Of a DNA stretch of 56,862 bases, positions 46,101-51,506 are shown piece by piece. The notes beneath the pieces were generated by a model. That model was given only the letters and a program-made list of their open reading frames with translations, searched no databases and was not told the DNA's origin. How positions within the stretch are numbered: the first letter of the stretch is position 1; each line of letters opens with the position of its first letter. A program made the translations under genes and the position numbers. This DNA comes from an uncultured Bacteroidales bacterium (GTDB taxonomy: Bacteria > Bacteroidota > Bacteroidia > Bacteroidales > Bacteroidaceae): NCBI GenBank assembly GCA_902779875.1, contig CACZCX010000006.1, positions 1 through 56,862 on the forward strand. The letters are read 5' to 3'.

Positions 46101-46729
46101 TCAAGGCACAGAGCGGCGTAGCTTACTACGATGAGTACGAGTGGGTAGGTTCACTTCGTATGCTTGAGCCCGGCCAGGGTTACAAGGCCAAGAACGTCCT
46201 TGACGGTGTACGCTCATTCAGCTATCCCGGCTCGCTGGTATCATTCGCGCCCAGCCGTAGCCAGGGCAGAGGAACCGGTTCAGCCAACCTTACATTCCAG
46301 CCTGTAGACTTCCATAACTACTCCGGTAACCTTACTGTTGCCGCCAGGGTTTACAGGGAGGCCAAGCCTCAGGCTAACGTCGAGGTTGCTGCATTCGCCG
46401 ATGGAGAGTGCCGTGCATCGGCCCTGACAGGCAGTGACGGTGTGGTATATCTGACCATACCGGGCGACGATGACGCTGAACTCAGCTTCAAGGTTGCCGA
46501 AGGCGCCCGTATCACCGATGTCAAGACCGTGCTTGATTATGTGAACGACGGTATCTACGGTACTCCTCAGAATCCTCTGGTATTTGATCTGGACGGTACG
46601 ACCGGCATGGGAGGCATACTGGAAAGTGCCGATGATCAGCCTGCATATGACCTCCAGGGTCGTGAGGTTCCCGTTAACTCAGCTAATGGTGTAATCATAA
46701 TCAACAACGAGAAACTGTTATCCAGATAA
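37127..46729 (+). CDS. Giant secreted multidomain protein 2 (3200 residues), paralogue of giant 1
   Basis: Uninterrupted frame with a signal peptide ('LLVIITFLLFGNFSAQA', cleavage about residue 39). Domain order matches giant 1: N-terminal domain to about 320, fibronectin/Ig-like repeats, LamG-like domain (about 673-880; 'MDELRLFTRALT', 'AIYYPFDEG'), carboxypeptidase-regulatory-like domains (about 970-1090), an unassigned centre with 'FGPIFRTRGGQTCGPYEG' near residue 1820, two LamG domains (about 2150-2330 and 2355-2545) and a BACON-like domain (about 2665-2749). Two 'GWNWIS' modules (about 2877 and 2963) each end in a 'L.PG.GY'-like segment, and the tail is 'AYDLQGREV...IIINNEKLL'. Its 'GGQTC' block keeps a Cys that giant 1 has as Ser. 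The codon use is richer in G/C and closer to the neighbouring genes than that of giant 1. The function is unknown; the architecture points to a secreted or surface role, perhaps glycan or protein binding. Confidence 0.85.
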   Translation: MLSSFKREHSGVSARGGVFYKHLLVIITFLLFGNFSAQADCWHFRDNSHNAVVNHPSFDRPYLRFTAMFFDKTGGNNGYFVRQKPTKSGSIPSSAPDGPALFINGQYACTPNDEFGWNGDGDGAWSACGKDSWWGKTYKATIDGITYTIKFYNPYHDGDSKRMYVHVVIFPSALPYGQTTTVKIAGMWKMNSAQKTPVEESFTWNFNGLGTMGVSSPSAVTYDYNNIKISGNLKAGYGTNTVGSFQGATANNISWKQKLTTSANYNSTLTSFNGQVMEFKGRTDYYNDVRTYVEYIISRSGYTPAELDPLPDKEKQSMSYYMWYPVTVPGYMRAKGLQASTSNIWNKEVNLTWGTEGKDASGTWSIFRYDNAELKNGVLVAENLNKSTRSYTVVSPSYDKDYYYEVSFIPVNGERRNELSTHVASNLKREWSFSNFKAETDTTGSKIILKWNHNPIGNASKKSYTLHIQRTTDYDVNDPGKATWEDVHTVTITNDSTNVGSYTDVSGLSANRTYFYRLVVNVLEKDMTSQVVNKKLGGSKILSFSATRGSYNNMVKLRWTVQQVGSDVTNFIIQRRPLGSNDEFAWADIYNTSGTASGYSYDDVTALPGTYNEYKVVVWSQNGKTVSYDDSDVADGFSLSTGTLSGNITYGTGTAVSGAKVVLKRQDDEGGLSSGMHSVRFTGNGTGFKYECDQNTLKNLFEKDFSVQMYINPDSATMNGDKRYQMLDVFCSLTFFISYDKNKKVYHPGVYLNGTSYYTGLSMEPGEWNHLTLSHKQSDYTAISITRGDSIISDTIKTGSAYVKSNVIIDGRANCVSIANNADFNGTEFYNGYMDELRLFTRALTAQDILKNYNHPLTGNERGLAIYYPFDEGMTVQSLAYDLSKTNNVSNGRHGLSMIPAASSNYIPNEDQLSLMAYTDSLGYYEIRGIPYSGEGTSYSVIPKLGIHEFSPVSKSRFVSQASLIHNGVDFEDVSSFPVSGKIFYSGTDYPVEGVNLYVDGMICASDGKVIESAEDGTFTISVPIGNHFIEVAKSGHVFANGRYPADPEGRGLKMNFNQAISGLEFRDTTLVNFTGRVVGGDIEGDKPIGFGQSNNNIGVTKLVLTPLNDLYRMNVVKQKRGETSFSYETNSQIVEASSASDHIKSKAWRGAGSADCRKIIILTDSLTGEFSAMLPPLQYKVSAPVVVVTDSVIGDSKESALADLSKPLVTYKDSVVKADGSYEYYEYNTMYRKVYHSKPIFTVAQADHNDGCFGIKTYEVKDAQGSIVLDDIYNPDADPKVEPVYKYGGAIFIMKDTYKFNISGREEYRNYDANLFDPEVSVVPLAGTVVTIDNALSSEQAVYIEGNSDGKEAGSVSELKSNQLTLDSLGLATYVWKAGYPNICAPYTRTISISYDIDNRTYRWNNGEALYGIVLGSLPTGNNFITAGPDLLDMVLRDPPGTKSKTEWTSGTVTSVSQSTGAVWNSENSIETETKLGPKVETVTGIGLAIIEDIESKVDLTVGAKVTVEGEDASSWSRSITATRTISTSDEAEYVGAQGDVFIGSSTNIIFGMARNVGFTRVGNTSDVELSLTDIMTTGLSFGTEFAYTQNYIENVLIPNLKKLRDSKLKTVSQIPDFENNGKFPVYITTMSPGDAGFGASNNDKDLFGESATAGPSTEGPSYKMVVPKGSKENYTDSVEWCNTQIRNWEKHLANNEMQKVMAHKLAEAKSNSVVATNLSFDSGTSITNTKETEDKTGSKYENTVSAAAIIGATTGFAINSVGVQFEIKTETGGGEHIEREEEESQTASFSYTLAEEGDDDALTVDVYEYGMFGPIFRTRGGQTCGPYEGEVVTKYYEPGTVIMEATMQIEVPQIDVDVRTMTDVPSGGTANYVLRLSNASQIDEDVYYRLLVNDETNPNGANLMIDGKPITDSRIIKIPAGTTVTKALQLKQTDPSILKYEHIEIVLASQSQYDPTSTWDVIADTVDVSAYFVPSSSPVELDLSNTVMNNETGSKLRLSFFGFDRNYNNLKAFRLQYKRQGGLDWTRIHEYVLNANDNEGGNEMLPSSGTQVDYTFNMSSMPDGDYLFRVVSVSTDGDDEVYRYSNEMALVKDMESPRSMGQPEPSDGVLDIGDELSVTFNEPILKGRITAESNFIVTGVLNGSKIEHETALSLKGGSATKAMASTETGINLAGKDFAIDAWVNLGSAGTLLSHGQGSQRFTAAVDAAGHLVVTIGDSVCTSSKSIPYGQWIFLTMSLTKDGVLNAEAAVDDVFIPLFGGLKVIAYDGNGRLSVGCGADAAIHELLLWDEAHDMTSALLNRSVTKSPSTRHLIGYWKMNEGEGTSIRDYSRNRHMVMANEAWYLNNENLSVSLDGTGFIEMNAATLPVVASDDYVIEFWMRGGKQSAEAQLLQMGDVAFWLNADGELQLAAKGAYMAAGAGSDMAVPGVVLTDNTWHHVALSVLRQGAAAVYVDGVRRLTVGETNVGNIVTNSLIAGAHRITVSAENAEYEYDRAFVGSIDEIRVWAATMNSDLIVNNRKVRFTGSESGLAAYYPFEIKDIDGFNQVITKGEVKDLCGNGGNAVMRMISGGAQSVPSFADDAPAMRTKPTETNVAFSYVASDEKVIITIDEKPERIEGCTLNFTVRDLLDKNGNYSEDAIWSAFVNRRELAWQDETVSVEQKVKDETEFSVTMENLGGLQQMWSISGLPSWLTASADYGVINPRSKSTVTFTVGASTPIGKYEETIYLKGNNGIETPLTVNVKVGGETPEWSVNAREYENSMNVIATLDFLGKQSEDEDDIVAAFIGDECRGIAHPEYKERYDSYFVTMDIYGNNDSGKPVTFRAFDASTGTLYPEVVPASAISYDLLDLKGTYSSPVKLTALDKIEQTIRLKEGWNWISIYVKADEMTIASLMSQVADDVVMIKSQNAYLAYENGSWGGDLKGSLSNAQMYAVKMKKDRDLRLVGQRLETSANPITLYKGWNWISYYGRQVATLADALSGLAPVSGDVIKAQSGVAYYDEYEWVGSLRMLEPGQGYKAKNVLDGVRSFSYPGSLVSFAPSRSQGRGTGSANLTFQPVDFHNYSGNLTVAARVYREAKPQANVEVAAFADGECRASALTGSDGVVYLTIPGDDDAELSFKVAEGARITDVKTVLDYVNDGIYGTPQNPLVFDLDGTTGMGGILESADDQPAYDLQGREVPVNSANGVIIINNEKLLSR

Positions 46730-46737
46730 ACTATGTG

Positions 46738-46820
46738 AAATTGCAAAGTCCACTTTGCAAAATGTGGATTATTTGTATCACCTTAGCGGTCCGTGCACAC
46801 GAGTGCTCGGACCGCTATTT
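46738..46820 (+). repeat. Copy 1 of the operator/promoter/hairpin cassette (promoter decayed)
   Basis: About 83 bp nearly identical to 52208-52291. It holds the palindrome TTGCAAAGTCCACTTTGCAA (46741-46760), whose right arm carries the -33 TTTG. The -7 position (46779-46786) reads CACCTTAG instead of TATCTTTG, so the promoter is probably dead. It is followed by a hairpin AGCGGTCCG (46785-46793)...CGGACCGCT (46807-46815) with an inner GCAC/GTGC helix. No ATPase gene follows. The hairpin may now serve as the terminator of giant gene 2. Confidence 0.8.
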
Positions 46821-46838
46821 ACTCTCAACAGGGCATAG

Positions 46839-46949
46839 CAGCGGCTCTCCTTTGAGAACGGCTACCGTAGCTACAGTACTTTCAGTACCACGTTCAAGCA
46901 GATAATGGGAACTACCGTTGCAGCGTGGATGCATAGCTCTGAGAAGTAG
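46839..46949 (+). pseudogene. Remnant of the 3' end of an AraC-family regulator gene
   Basis: The plus frame ending in TAG at 46947-46949 reads 'QRLSFENGYRSYSTFSTTF' then 'KQIMGTTVAAWMHSSEK'. This aligns with the last 36 residues of the intact AraC regulator at 49485-50582 ('QQFSFKSGFHSYSTFSAAF', 'KQKTGKTVKAWMQALEE'). An in-frame TAG just upstream (46836-46838) and the cassette at 46820 leave no room for the rest, so only the second recognition helix region survives. Similarity to the intact copy continues beyond the stop for about 110 bp. Confidence 0.8.
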
Positions 46950-46985
46950 TTCTTACAGCCTTACACTCTCAAAAATTACAAAATT

Positions 46986-47059
46986 GTCTCAGAATCTTCA
47001 AAAATAGGGGTCTGAGACGCTTTGCCTATTGGAAAATGGGCCAAGGAGGTGTAACTTGC
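46986..47059 (+). promoter_or_regulatory. Hairpin and promoter upstream of the flavin reductase, homologous to 50620-50693
   Basis: GTCTCAGA (46986-46993) pairs perfectly with TCTGAGAC (47011-47018). TTG (47029-47031), a 20-bp spacer and TAACTTGC (47052-47059, one base off the -7 consensus) follow. The whole arrangement matches the region between the intact araC gene and the gene at 50718. The remaining ~90 bp to the ATG are A/T-rich with AAAAAAGGACA (47085-47095) and nothing else recognisable. Confidence 0.5.
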
Positions 47060-47146
47060 CAGTTAAGATATCTTAAAAAAGGACATTAAAATGAACAAAG
47101 TAAACTAACTACAAAGATCGTTTAACCAATTAAGATACACACAACA

Positions 47147-49348
47147 ATGAAGAAACTGTTTATGGTGCTTGCCGTCATCCTGTTCTGCGGCTGCAAACAA
47201 GAGGTATCGATGACGTTTCAAGCCGGAACCTACGAGGTGACTACTCAGGGGCAAAACGGCGACATACGTCTGAGCGTGACGTTCAGCGACTCGTGTATCA
47301 CGGATATAAAGGTGCTGGATCAGCACGAGACGCCCCACATAGGCGACATCGTGTATGACGAGCTGATTCCACAGATTATCAAGGCCAACGGAACTGGCGT
47401 GGATGCTTTGACGGGTGCCACAGTGACGAGCCGTGCACTGATAAAAGGCGTGACAGAGGCGGCTAACATGGCCAACGTGTCAGACGGTGAGCAGTTCAAG
47501 AAAGCCTCTTTGCCCAAAGCGGAGCAGCAGCCTGTGGAAGGCGTTTGGGATGTGGTTATAGTAGGTGCCGGAGGTGCCGGACTGGCTGCAGCTGCCGAGG
47601 CAGCTCAGCAGGGCAACACGGTGCTGGTGATAGAGAAAAACGCAGAAATTGGCGGCAATACCTTGGTATCAGGCGGCATCTTCCAGAGTGTAATGCCGTA
47701 TTTGGTATGGGATCCTGCCCATCCCGACGCCAAGACTGGAGTGGGCTATGACGGCAAGACCTATGAGAAGGCAAAGTCGGGCCCAGGTTGTATCAAGGAC
47801 CTAGAGACCATCCTTGCATGGGACGAGAAGGTGTTTGATGCCGCCTACTACCAGGCGCACCCTTACGAGCCGGGCAACATCGAGGAGCTGGCGCCTCACG
47901 GCGTACACGCTGAATACCTGCCCGTGCTGAAGGCGCTCAAGAAGGAGATTACTGCCTACTTGGCATGGGCAAGGCCCAAATTGGCACGCGGTGTGCCAGA
48001 GACTGACCTGACGCTATTCTCTACCAAGAACCTGCACATATTCCAGACCTATTACGGCGGTCTGCGCCAGAGTGCCGACAAACAGGAGTGGGTATATAGT
48101 GACCTGCGCATGGTAAACCAGATGGTGGAGCAGGGTCAGGAACTGAAACCCTGGCTGGCCAATATGGGCGTCACATTCCTGGAACGGCAGATCATCATTG
48201 TGGGTGCCCTGTGGTTTAGAGGCAACAAGATGCTGGGAGCCGACATCGATACAGATGGCGACGGCACACCTGAACACTACGACGGTAACTGGGGCGCCTA
48301 CATTATGGCTCCTTACACGACATTCATACGTGCCAGCAAGGAAAACTGCATTCTGAAATCGACCGCTGCAAAGGAACTCATCGAGGAGGGCGGACGCGTA
48401 AGGGGTGTGAAGGCTGTGATGGCCGACGGCACACCTGTGACAGCACATGCCCGCAAGGGAGTAATCATAGCTACAGGCGGTTATGCTGCAAATATCCGCA
48501 AGGTGATTGACACAAACCGTTACTGGAACCAGGATAACCTCACTATGCGTATGGCCTCGACCAACCGCAATTCACAACGCGGCGACGGTCTGGACATGGC
48601 AGAGAAAGCTGGAGCTGCACTGACCGGTATGGGCTGGACACAGTTAATGCCTCTGTCATATACCGATTATGGCAATCTCGCCTTTGGCAGCGTATCGGAT
48701 GCCGTATTCATCAGTCCCAAGAACGGAAGGCGCTTTGTGGACGAGTCATTGGAGCGTGACGTGCTTTCAGCAAAGGCATTTGAGAACGGCGTCAGCCTCT
48801 ACGGCAAACGGGGTGTCTATCTCTATATTGGCGGAGAGGAGACCACCGAGCCCAACGAGACGCGTGGTGTGGACGTGCCCGGCAAACAGTATGCATGCAA
48901 GCCTGCACAACTGCCTGAGCTGCTGAAGTCATTGAGGATTAATGTGAGTGCTGATTCTATTTTGAATACCATCCGCGACTACGATATGGCTGTGATGAAC
49001 GGAGGTCAGCCTGCCGATGTGAACAAGCGCTATGCCACAAACACTATCGGTAATGTGACGCGCCGTAAAGACGGCACCTACGACAAGTCAACCTATTCAC
49101 TTGAAAATACCACGCTGACCATACGCCCGCTGGCTCCGGCTACACACCATACCATGGGCGGACTGGTGGTGGATGACAAGCGCCACGTGCTGGATGCCAA
49201 CGGCACGCCTATACCCGGTCTCTATGCCGCAGGCGAGGTGACGGGCGGCATCCACGGCGGCAACCGTCTGGGTGGCAATGCACTCACGGAGATTCTGGTT
49301 TCCGGGCGTATTGCGGCTAGCAGTGTTACAAGGGATGGGAAGAAATAG
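47147..49348 (+). CDS. FMN/FAD-containing fumarate reductase-like lipoprotein (flavin reductase)
   Basis: Exported flavoprotein of 733 residues. Lipoprotein-type signal 'LAVILFCGC' (Cys about 17). Residues about 30-105 form an FMN-binding domain whose 'DALTGATVTSRAL' is the site where FMN is linked to Thr/Ser. From about 133 the FAD-binding domain opens with 'VVIVGAGGAGLAAAAEA' and 'VIEKNAEIGGNTLVSGG'. Near the C-terminus 'ATHHTMGGLVVDD' (about 664-676) and 'GGIHGGNRLGGNALTE' (about 700-715) correspond to the substrate-binding His and Arg regions of flavocytochrome c fumarate reductase and urocanate reductase. There is no haem CxxCH domain. It probably reduces a small unsaturated acid outside the inner membrane with electrons from a membrane donor; the acceptor is not identifiable. 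The AraC-type gene downstream may regulate it. Confidence 0.88.
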   Translation: MKKLFMVLAVILFCGCKQEVSMTFQAGTYEVTTQGQNGDIRLSVTFSDSCITDIKVLDQHETPHIGDIVYDELIPQIIKANGTGVDALTGATVTSRALIKGVTEAANMANVSDGEQFKKASLPKAEQQPVEGVWDVVIVGAGGAGLAAAAEAAQQGNTVLVIEKNAEIGGNTLVSGGIFQSVMPYLVWDPAHPDAKTGVGYDGKTYEKAKSGPGCIKDLETILAWDEKVFDAAYYQAHPYEPGNIEELAPHGVHAEYLPVLKALKKEITAYLAWARPKLARGVPETDLTLFSTKNLHIFQTYYGGLRQSADKQEWVYSDLRMVNQMVEQGQELKPWLANMGVTFLERQIIIVGALWFRGNKMLGADIDTDGDGTPEHYDGNWGAYIMAPYTTFIRASKENCILKSTAAKELIEEGGRVRGVKAVMADGTPVTAHARKGVIIATGGYAANIRKVIDTNRYWNQDNLTMRMASTNRNSQRGDGLDMAEKAGAALTGMGWTQLMPLSYTDYGNLAFGSVSDAVFISPKNGRRFVDESLERDVLSAKAFENGVSLYGKRGVYLYIGGEETTEPNETRGVDVPGKQYACKPAQLPELLKSLRINVSADSILNTIRDYDMAVMNGGQPADVNKRYATNTIGNVTRRKDGTYDKSTYSLENTTLTIRPLAPATHHTMGGLVVDDKRHVLDANGTPIPGLYAAGEVTGGIHGGNRLGGNALTEILVSGRIAASSVTRDGKK

Positions 49349-49452
49349 GACCCCGACAAAAACCCGAGTTGGGGAACCACGAGCGGAGTTATCACGAGTA
49401 GAGTTTGCGTTCAGATTAAGATAGTCAAATAACACTTTCCCGTAATAAAGCT

Positions 49453-49460
49453 TATCTTTG
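49453..49460 (+). promoter_or_regulatory. -7 element of the membrane AraC gene
   Basis: TATCTTTG matches TAnnTTTG, 24 bp before ATG 49485. It overlaps an in-frame TTG (49458) that would otherwise extend the protein, which supports the downstream ATG. Confidence 0.55.
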
Positions 49461-49484
49461 CAGCTGCAGGCCATAGAATGCCTA

Positions 49485-50582
49485 ATGGAAGCGCAAGAGA
49501 TACTTCAAGACATAGTATTTGTCATCCTTTACGGAGTGGTAATGGGACTGAGCATAGCAGCAGCACTCTACCTGCTGCTACGGCGCAGTAATGCCATTGC
49601 TCCGGGGGTGACGCCTCCATTGCGCCTGCGCCTATGGGCGACGGCCATTATGCTGGAGAACGTGTTCAGTCACGTTTTATGGCTTTGGTATTTCTGCCAT
49701 CCTTCAGCTCTTGTTTACATTATTATCTGCGCTCTGGACTTCCTGCTGCTCATACCCATCATAGCCGGCATTCTGCTGTCTATGCTGCAGGACCGGCATC
49801 GGCCTGTATGGCCTGTGGCTGTGGCGCTGCTCCCGGCCATTGTGTTGACGGCATTGAATATCATATACAAGGAAAACGCATTCCTGACTTGGCAGAGCAT
49901 TTATGTCATTGCAGTATACGCTGTATTAATGGTGTATATGTACTTTGCAGTCCGTCAATATGGACGCTGGCTTAGGGATAACTACGCCGATCTGGAGAAC
50001 AAGGAGGTTGGGCAGAGTTTTCTGATACTGGCAGTGTTTATGCTCTTTTCTGTCCTTTACCTATTCACCTCCGGACAGACCAAGGTACTGATCTATCTTC
50101 TGGAATTTGTGTGTGTCATTATTATGGGCCTGGTGCTGTGGCGCGTGGAGACGCTGCAGTCACTGAGTGAGAGTGTCACGGCCGATGTAGAGGAGCCAGC
50201 CGAAGAGGCACGTAAGACATCGGCACCGACGGCCACCCCCACCAAGATGGACATACTCCTGAAAAAGCACTGCGAGGATAATCAGCTTTACTTGCAGAAT
50301 GATCTTACTCTGGCCCAGCTTGCCAATATCATCGGCACAAACCGGACTTATCTGAGCCAGCATTTTGCCCAGCAGGGGCTCACATTCAACGCTTATATCA
50401 ACAGTCTTCGTATAGACCATTTCATCCGCCTGTACAGGGAGGCAGCTGCCGAAAGCCGCATTGTCACCGCCCAGCAATTCTCTTTCAAAAGCGGATTCCA
50501 TAGCTACAGCACCTTCAGCGCCGCATTCAAGCAGAAGACGGGAAAGACCGTGAAGGCGTGGATGCAAGCCCTTGAGGAGTAG
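49485..50582 (+). CDS. Membrane-bound AraC-family transcriptional regulator
   Basis: 365 residues from ATG 49485. The N-terminal ~240 residues hold about seven hydrophobic helices, e.g. 'IVFVILYGVVMGLSIAAALY', 'FLLLIPIIAGILLSML' and 'VFMLFSVLYLFTSG'. A linker rich in Glu, Ala and Thr leads to a C-terminal AraC DNA-binding domain (about 265-362) with 'LTLAQLANIIGTNRTYLSQHF' read as two parts: 'LTLAQLANIIG' and 'TNRTYLSQHF' (first helix-turn-helix). The second is 'FSFKSGFHSYSTFSAAFKQ', followed by 'TGKTVKAW'. A membrane sensor fused to AraC is common in Bacteroidota. It sits between the reductase and two small lipoproteins. A remnant of a second copy lies at 46839, and homologous promoter regions precede the reductase and the lipoprotein at 50718, so both are candidate targets (inference). 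Confidence 0.88.
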   Translation: MEAQEILQDIVFVILYGVVMGLSIAAALYLLLRRSNAIAPGVTPPLRLRLWATAIMLENVFSHVLWLWYFCHPSALVYIIICALDFLLLIPIIAGILLSMLQDRHRPVWPVAVALLPAIVLTALNIIYKENAFLTWQSIYVIAVYAVLMVYMYFAVRQYGRWLRDNYADLENKEVGQSFLILAVFMLFSVLYLFTSGQTKVLIYLLEFVCVIIMGLVLWRVETLQSLSESVTADVEEPAEEARKTSAPTATPTKMDILLKKHCEDNQLYLQNDLTLAQLANIIGTNRTYLSQHFAQQGLTFNAYINSLRIDHFIRLYREAAAESRIVTAQQFSFKSGFHSYSTFSAAFKQKTGKTVKAWMQALEE

Positions 50583-50619
50583 TTCTTCAAAACATTTCAC
50601 TCTCAAAATTTACAAAACA

Positions 50620-50693
50620 GTCTCTGAATCTTCAAAAACAGCATTCTGAGACCTCTTGCCTATTGGGAATTGGCCCGAAGGGTGGTATTTTTG
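50620..50693 (+). promoter_or_regulatory. Hairpin and promoter upstream of the FISUMP lipoprotein gene
   Basis: GTCTCTGA (50620-50627) can pair with TCTGAGAC (50645-50652), with one mismatch. TTG (50663-50665), a 20-bp spacer and TATTTTTG (50686-50693) form a good promoter. A homologous block precedes the reductase gene (46986-47059). AAAAAGGACA directly before ATG 50718 is the likely ribosome-binding site. Confidence 0.6.
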
Positions 50694-50717
50694 AGCTACA
50701 TTCAAAAAAAAAGGACA

Positions 50718-51419
50718 ATGAAAAAGTTAATTTTTATCTTCTCAGTTGCAACCATTGCAACCATTTCATTTGTGTCATGTGAAAAGGACAATGACAAGGA
50801 CAGTGCTGCTGGCTACGACCTCAGCGCCTACAAGGCCCTCAGTGAATTCGAAAGAGCTAACTGTTATGAGCTTGGCCTTAGTGTTTTTTGGGGCAGATGT
50901 AACCTTGGTACATCTGATGCTACTGAATACGGTAATTATTTTGCTTGGGGAGACAACTCGGCTAGTGAAGATAATTTATACAGGTTAGATTATTATCGGT
51001 GGTACGACGGAGAAAAGATCTTCAAGTACAACGATGATGACAAAAAAACGACACTTGAGTCCGATGATGACGCAGCCCAAGCCGAGTACCATTTTTGGGG
51101 CAAAAAATGGAGAATGCCGACTGCTGCCGAATTTGAAGAACTCATTGCCACAAAGGACAATCCGGATTATAAGTGGGAATGGAACTCTCAGGAAGGACAG
51201 ACAGGATACAGGATTACATTTCTTAAAACCAACCATTCCATATTCCTTCCTACCGGAGGTCGGGTATTTCAAGGCCGTCACGGCCTCTACTGGTCTTCTT
51301 CAGTTAAAACTGATAATATAAATTGCTCATACGCTTTTTATTTTGATGATACTTATGTCACATTGTGTCAAATCGACCGCTACGTAGGGTTAACAATCCG
51401 TCCTGTCAGGGAAAAATAA
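50718..51419 (+). CDS. FISUMP-domain lipoprotein
   Basis: Exported lipoprotein of 233 residues from ATG 50718. The signal ends 'IATISFVSC' (Cys about 20), followed by an acidic 'EKDNDKDS'. The rest is a FISUMP (Fibrobacter succinogenes major paralogous) domain, seen in 'WGRCNLGTSDATEYGNYFAW', 'FWGKKWRMPTAAEFEELI', 'LPTGGRVFQGRHGLYWSSS' and the closing 'VGLTIRPVRE'. These domains are common on cell-surface proteins of Bacteroidota and Fibrobacter; their function is largely unknown. An upstream in-frame extension from 50670 is rejected because it overlaps the promoter. It follows the AraC gene and precedes a second small lipoprotein. Confidence 0.85.
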   Translation: MKKLIFIFSVATIATISFVSCEKDNDKDSAAGYDLSAYKALSEFERANCYELGLSVFWGRCNLGTSDATEYGNYFAWGDNSASEDNLYRLDYYRWYDGEKIFKYNDDDKKTTLESDDDAAQAEYHFWGKKWRMPTAAEFEELIATKDNPDYKWEWNSQEGQTGYRITFLKTNHSIFLPTGGRVFQGRHGLYWSSSVKTDNINCSYAFYFDDTYVTLCQIDRYVGLTIRPVREK

Positions 51420-51420
51420 G

Positions 51421-51447
51421 AACACAAAGGGACCGTTTCCCTGTGTT
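51421..51447 (+). terminator. Hairpin after the FISUMP gene, possible terminator
   Basis: AACACAAAGGGA (51421-51432) pairs with TCCCTGTGTT (51438-51447) with a small bulge, directly after the stop codon. There is no clear T-run, so it may be a weak terminator or an RNA-stabilising hairpin. Confidence 0.45.
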
Positions 51448-51506
51448 ATAACAAAATACTGTAATTTGCAAAGATTAAAACAAACAACTACTTATAATAA
51501 AGGACA

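Noticed and set aside
47160-47220. A c-type haem site in the flavin reductase, as in Shewanella flavocytochrome c
   Set aside because: The only cysteines near the N-terminus are those around the lipobox; no CxxCH motif is present.
49458-49484. TTG start at 49458 for the membrane AraC gene
   Set aside because: It lies in the -7 box TATCTTTG; the ATG at 49485 starts right before the first membrane helix.
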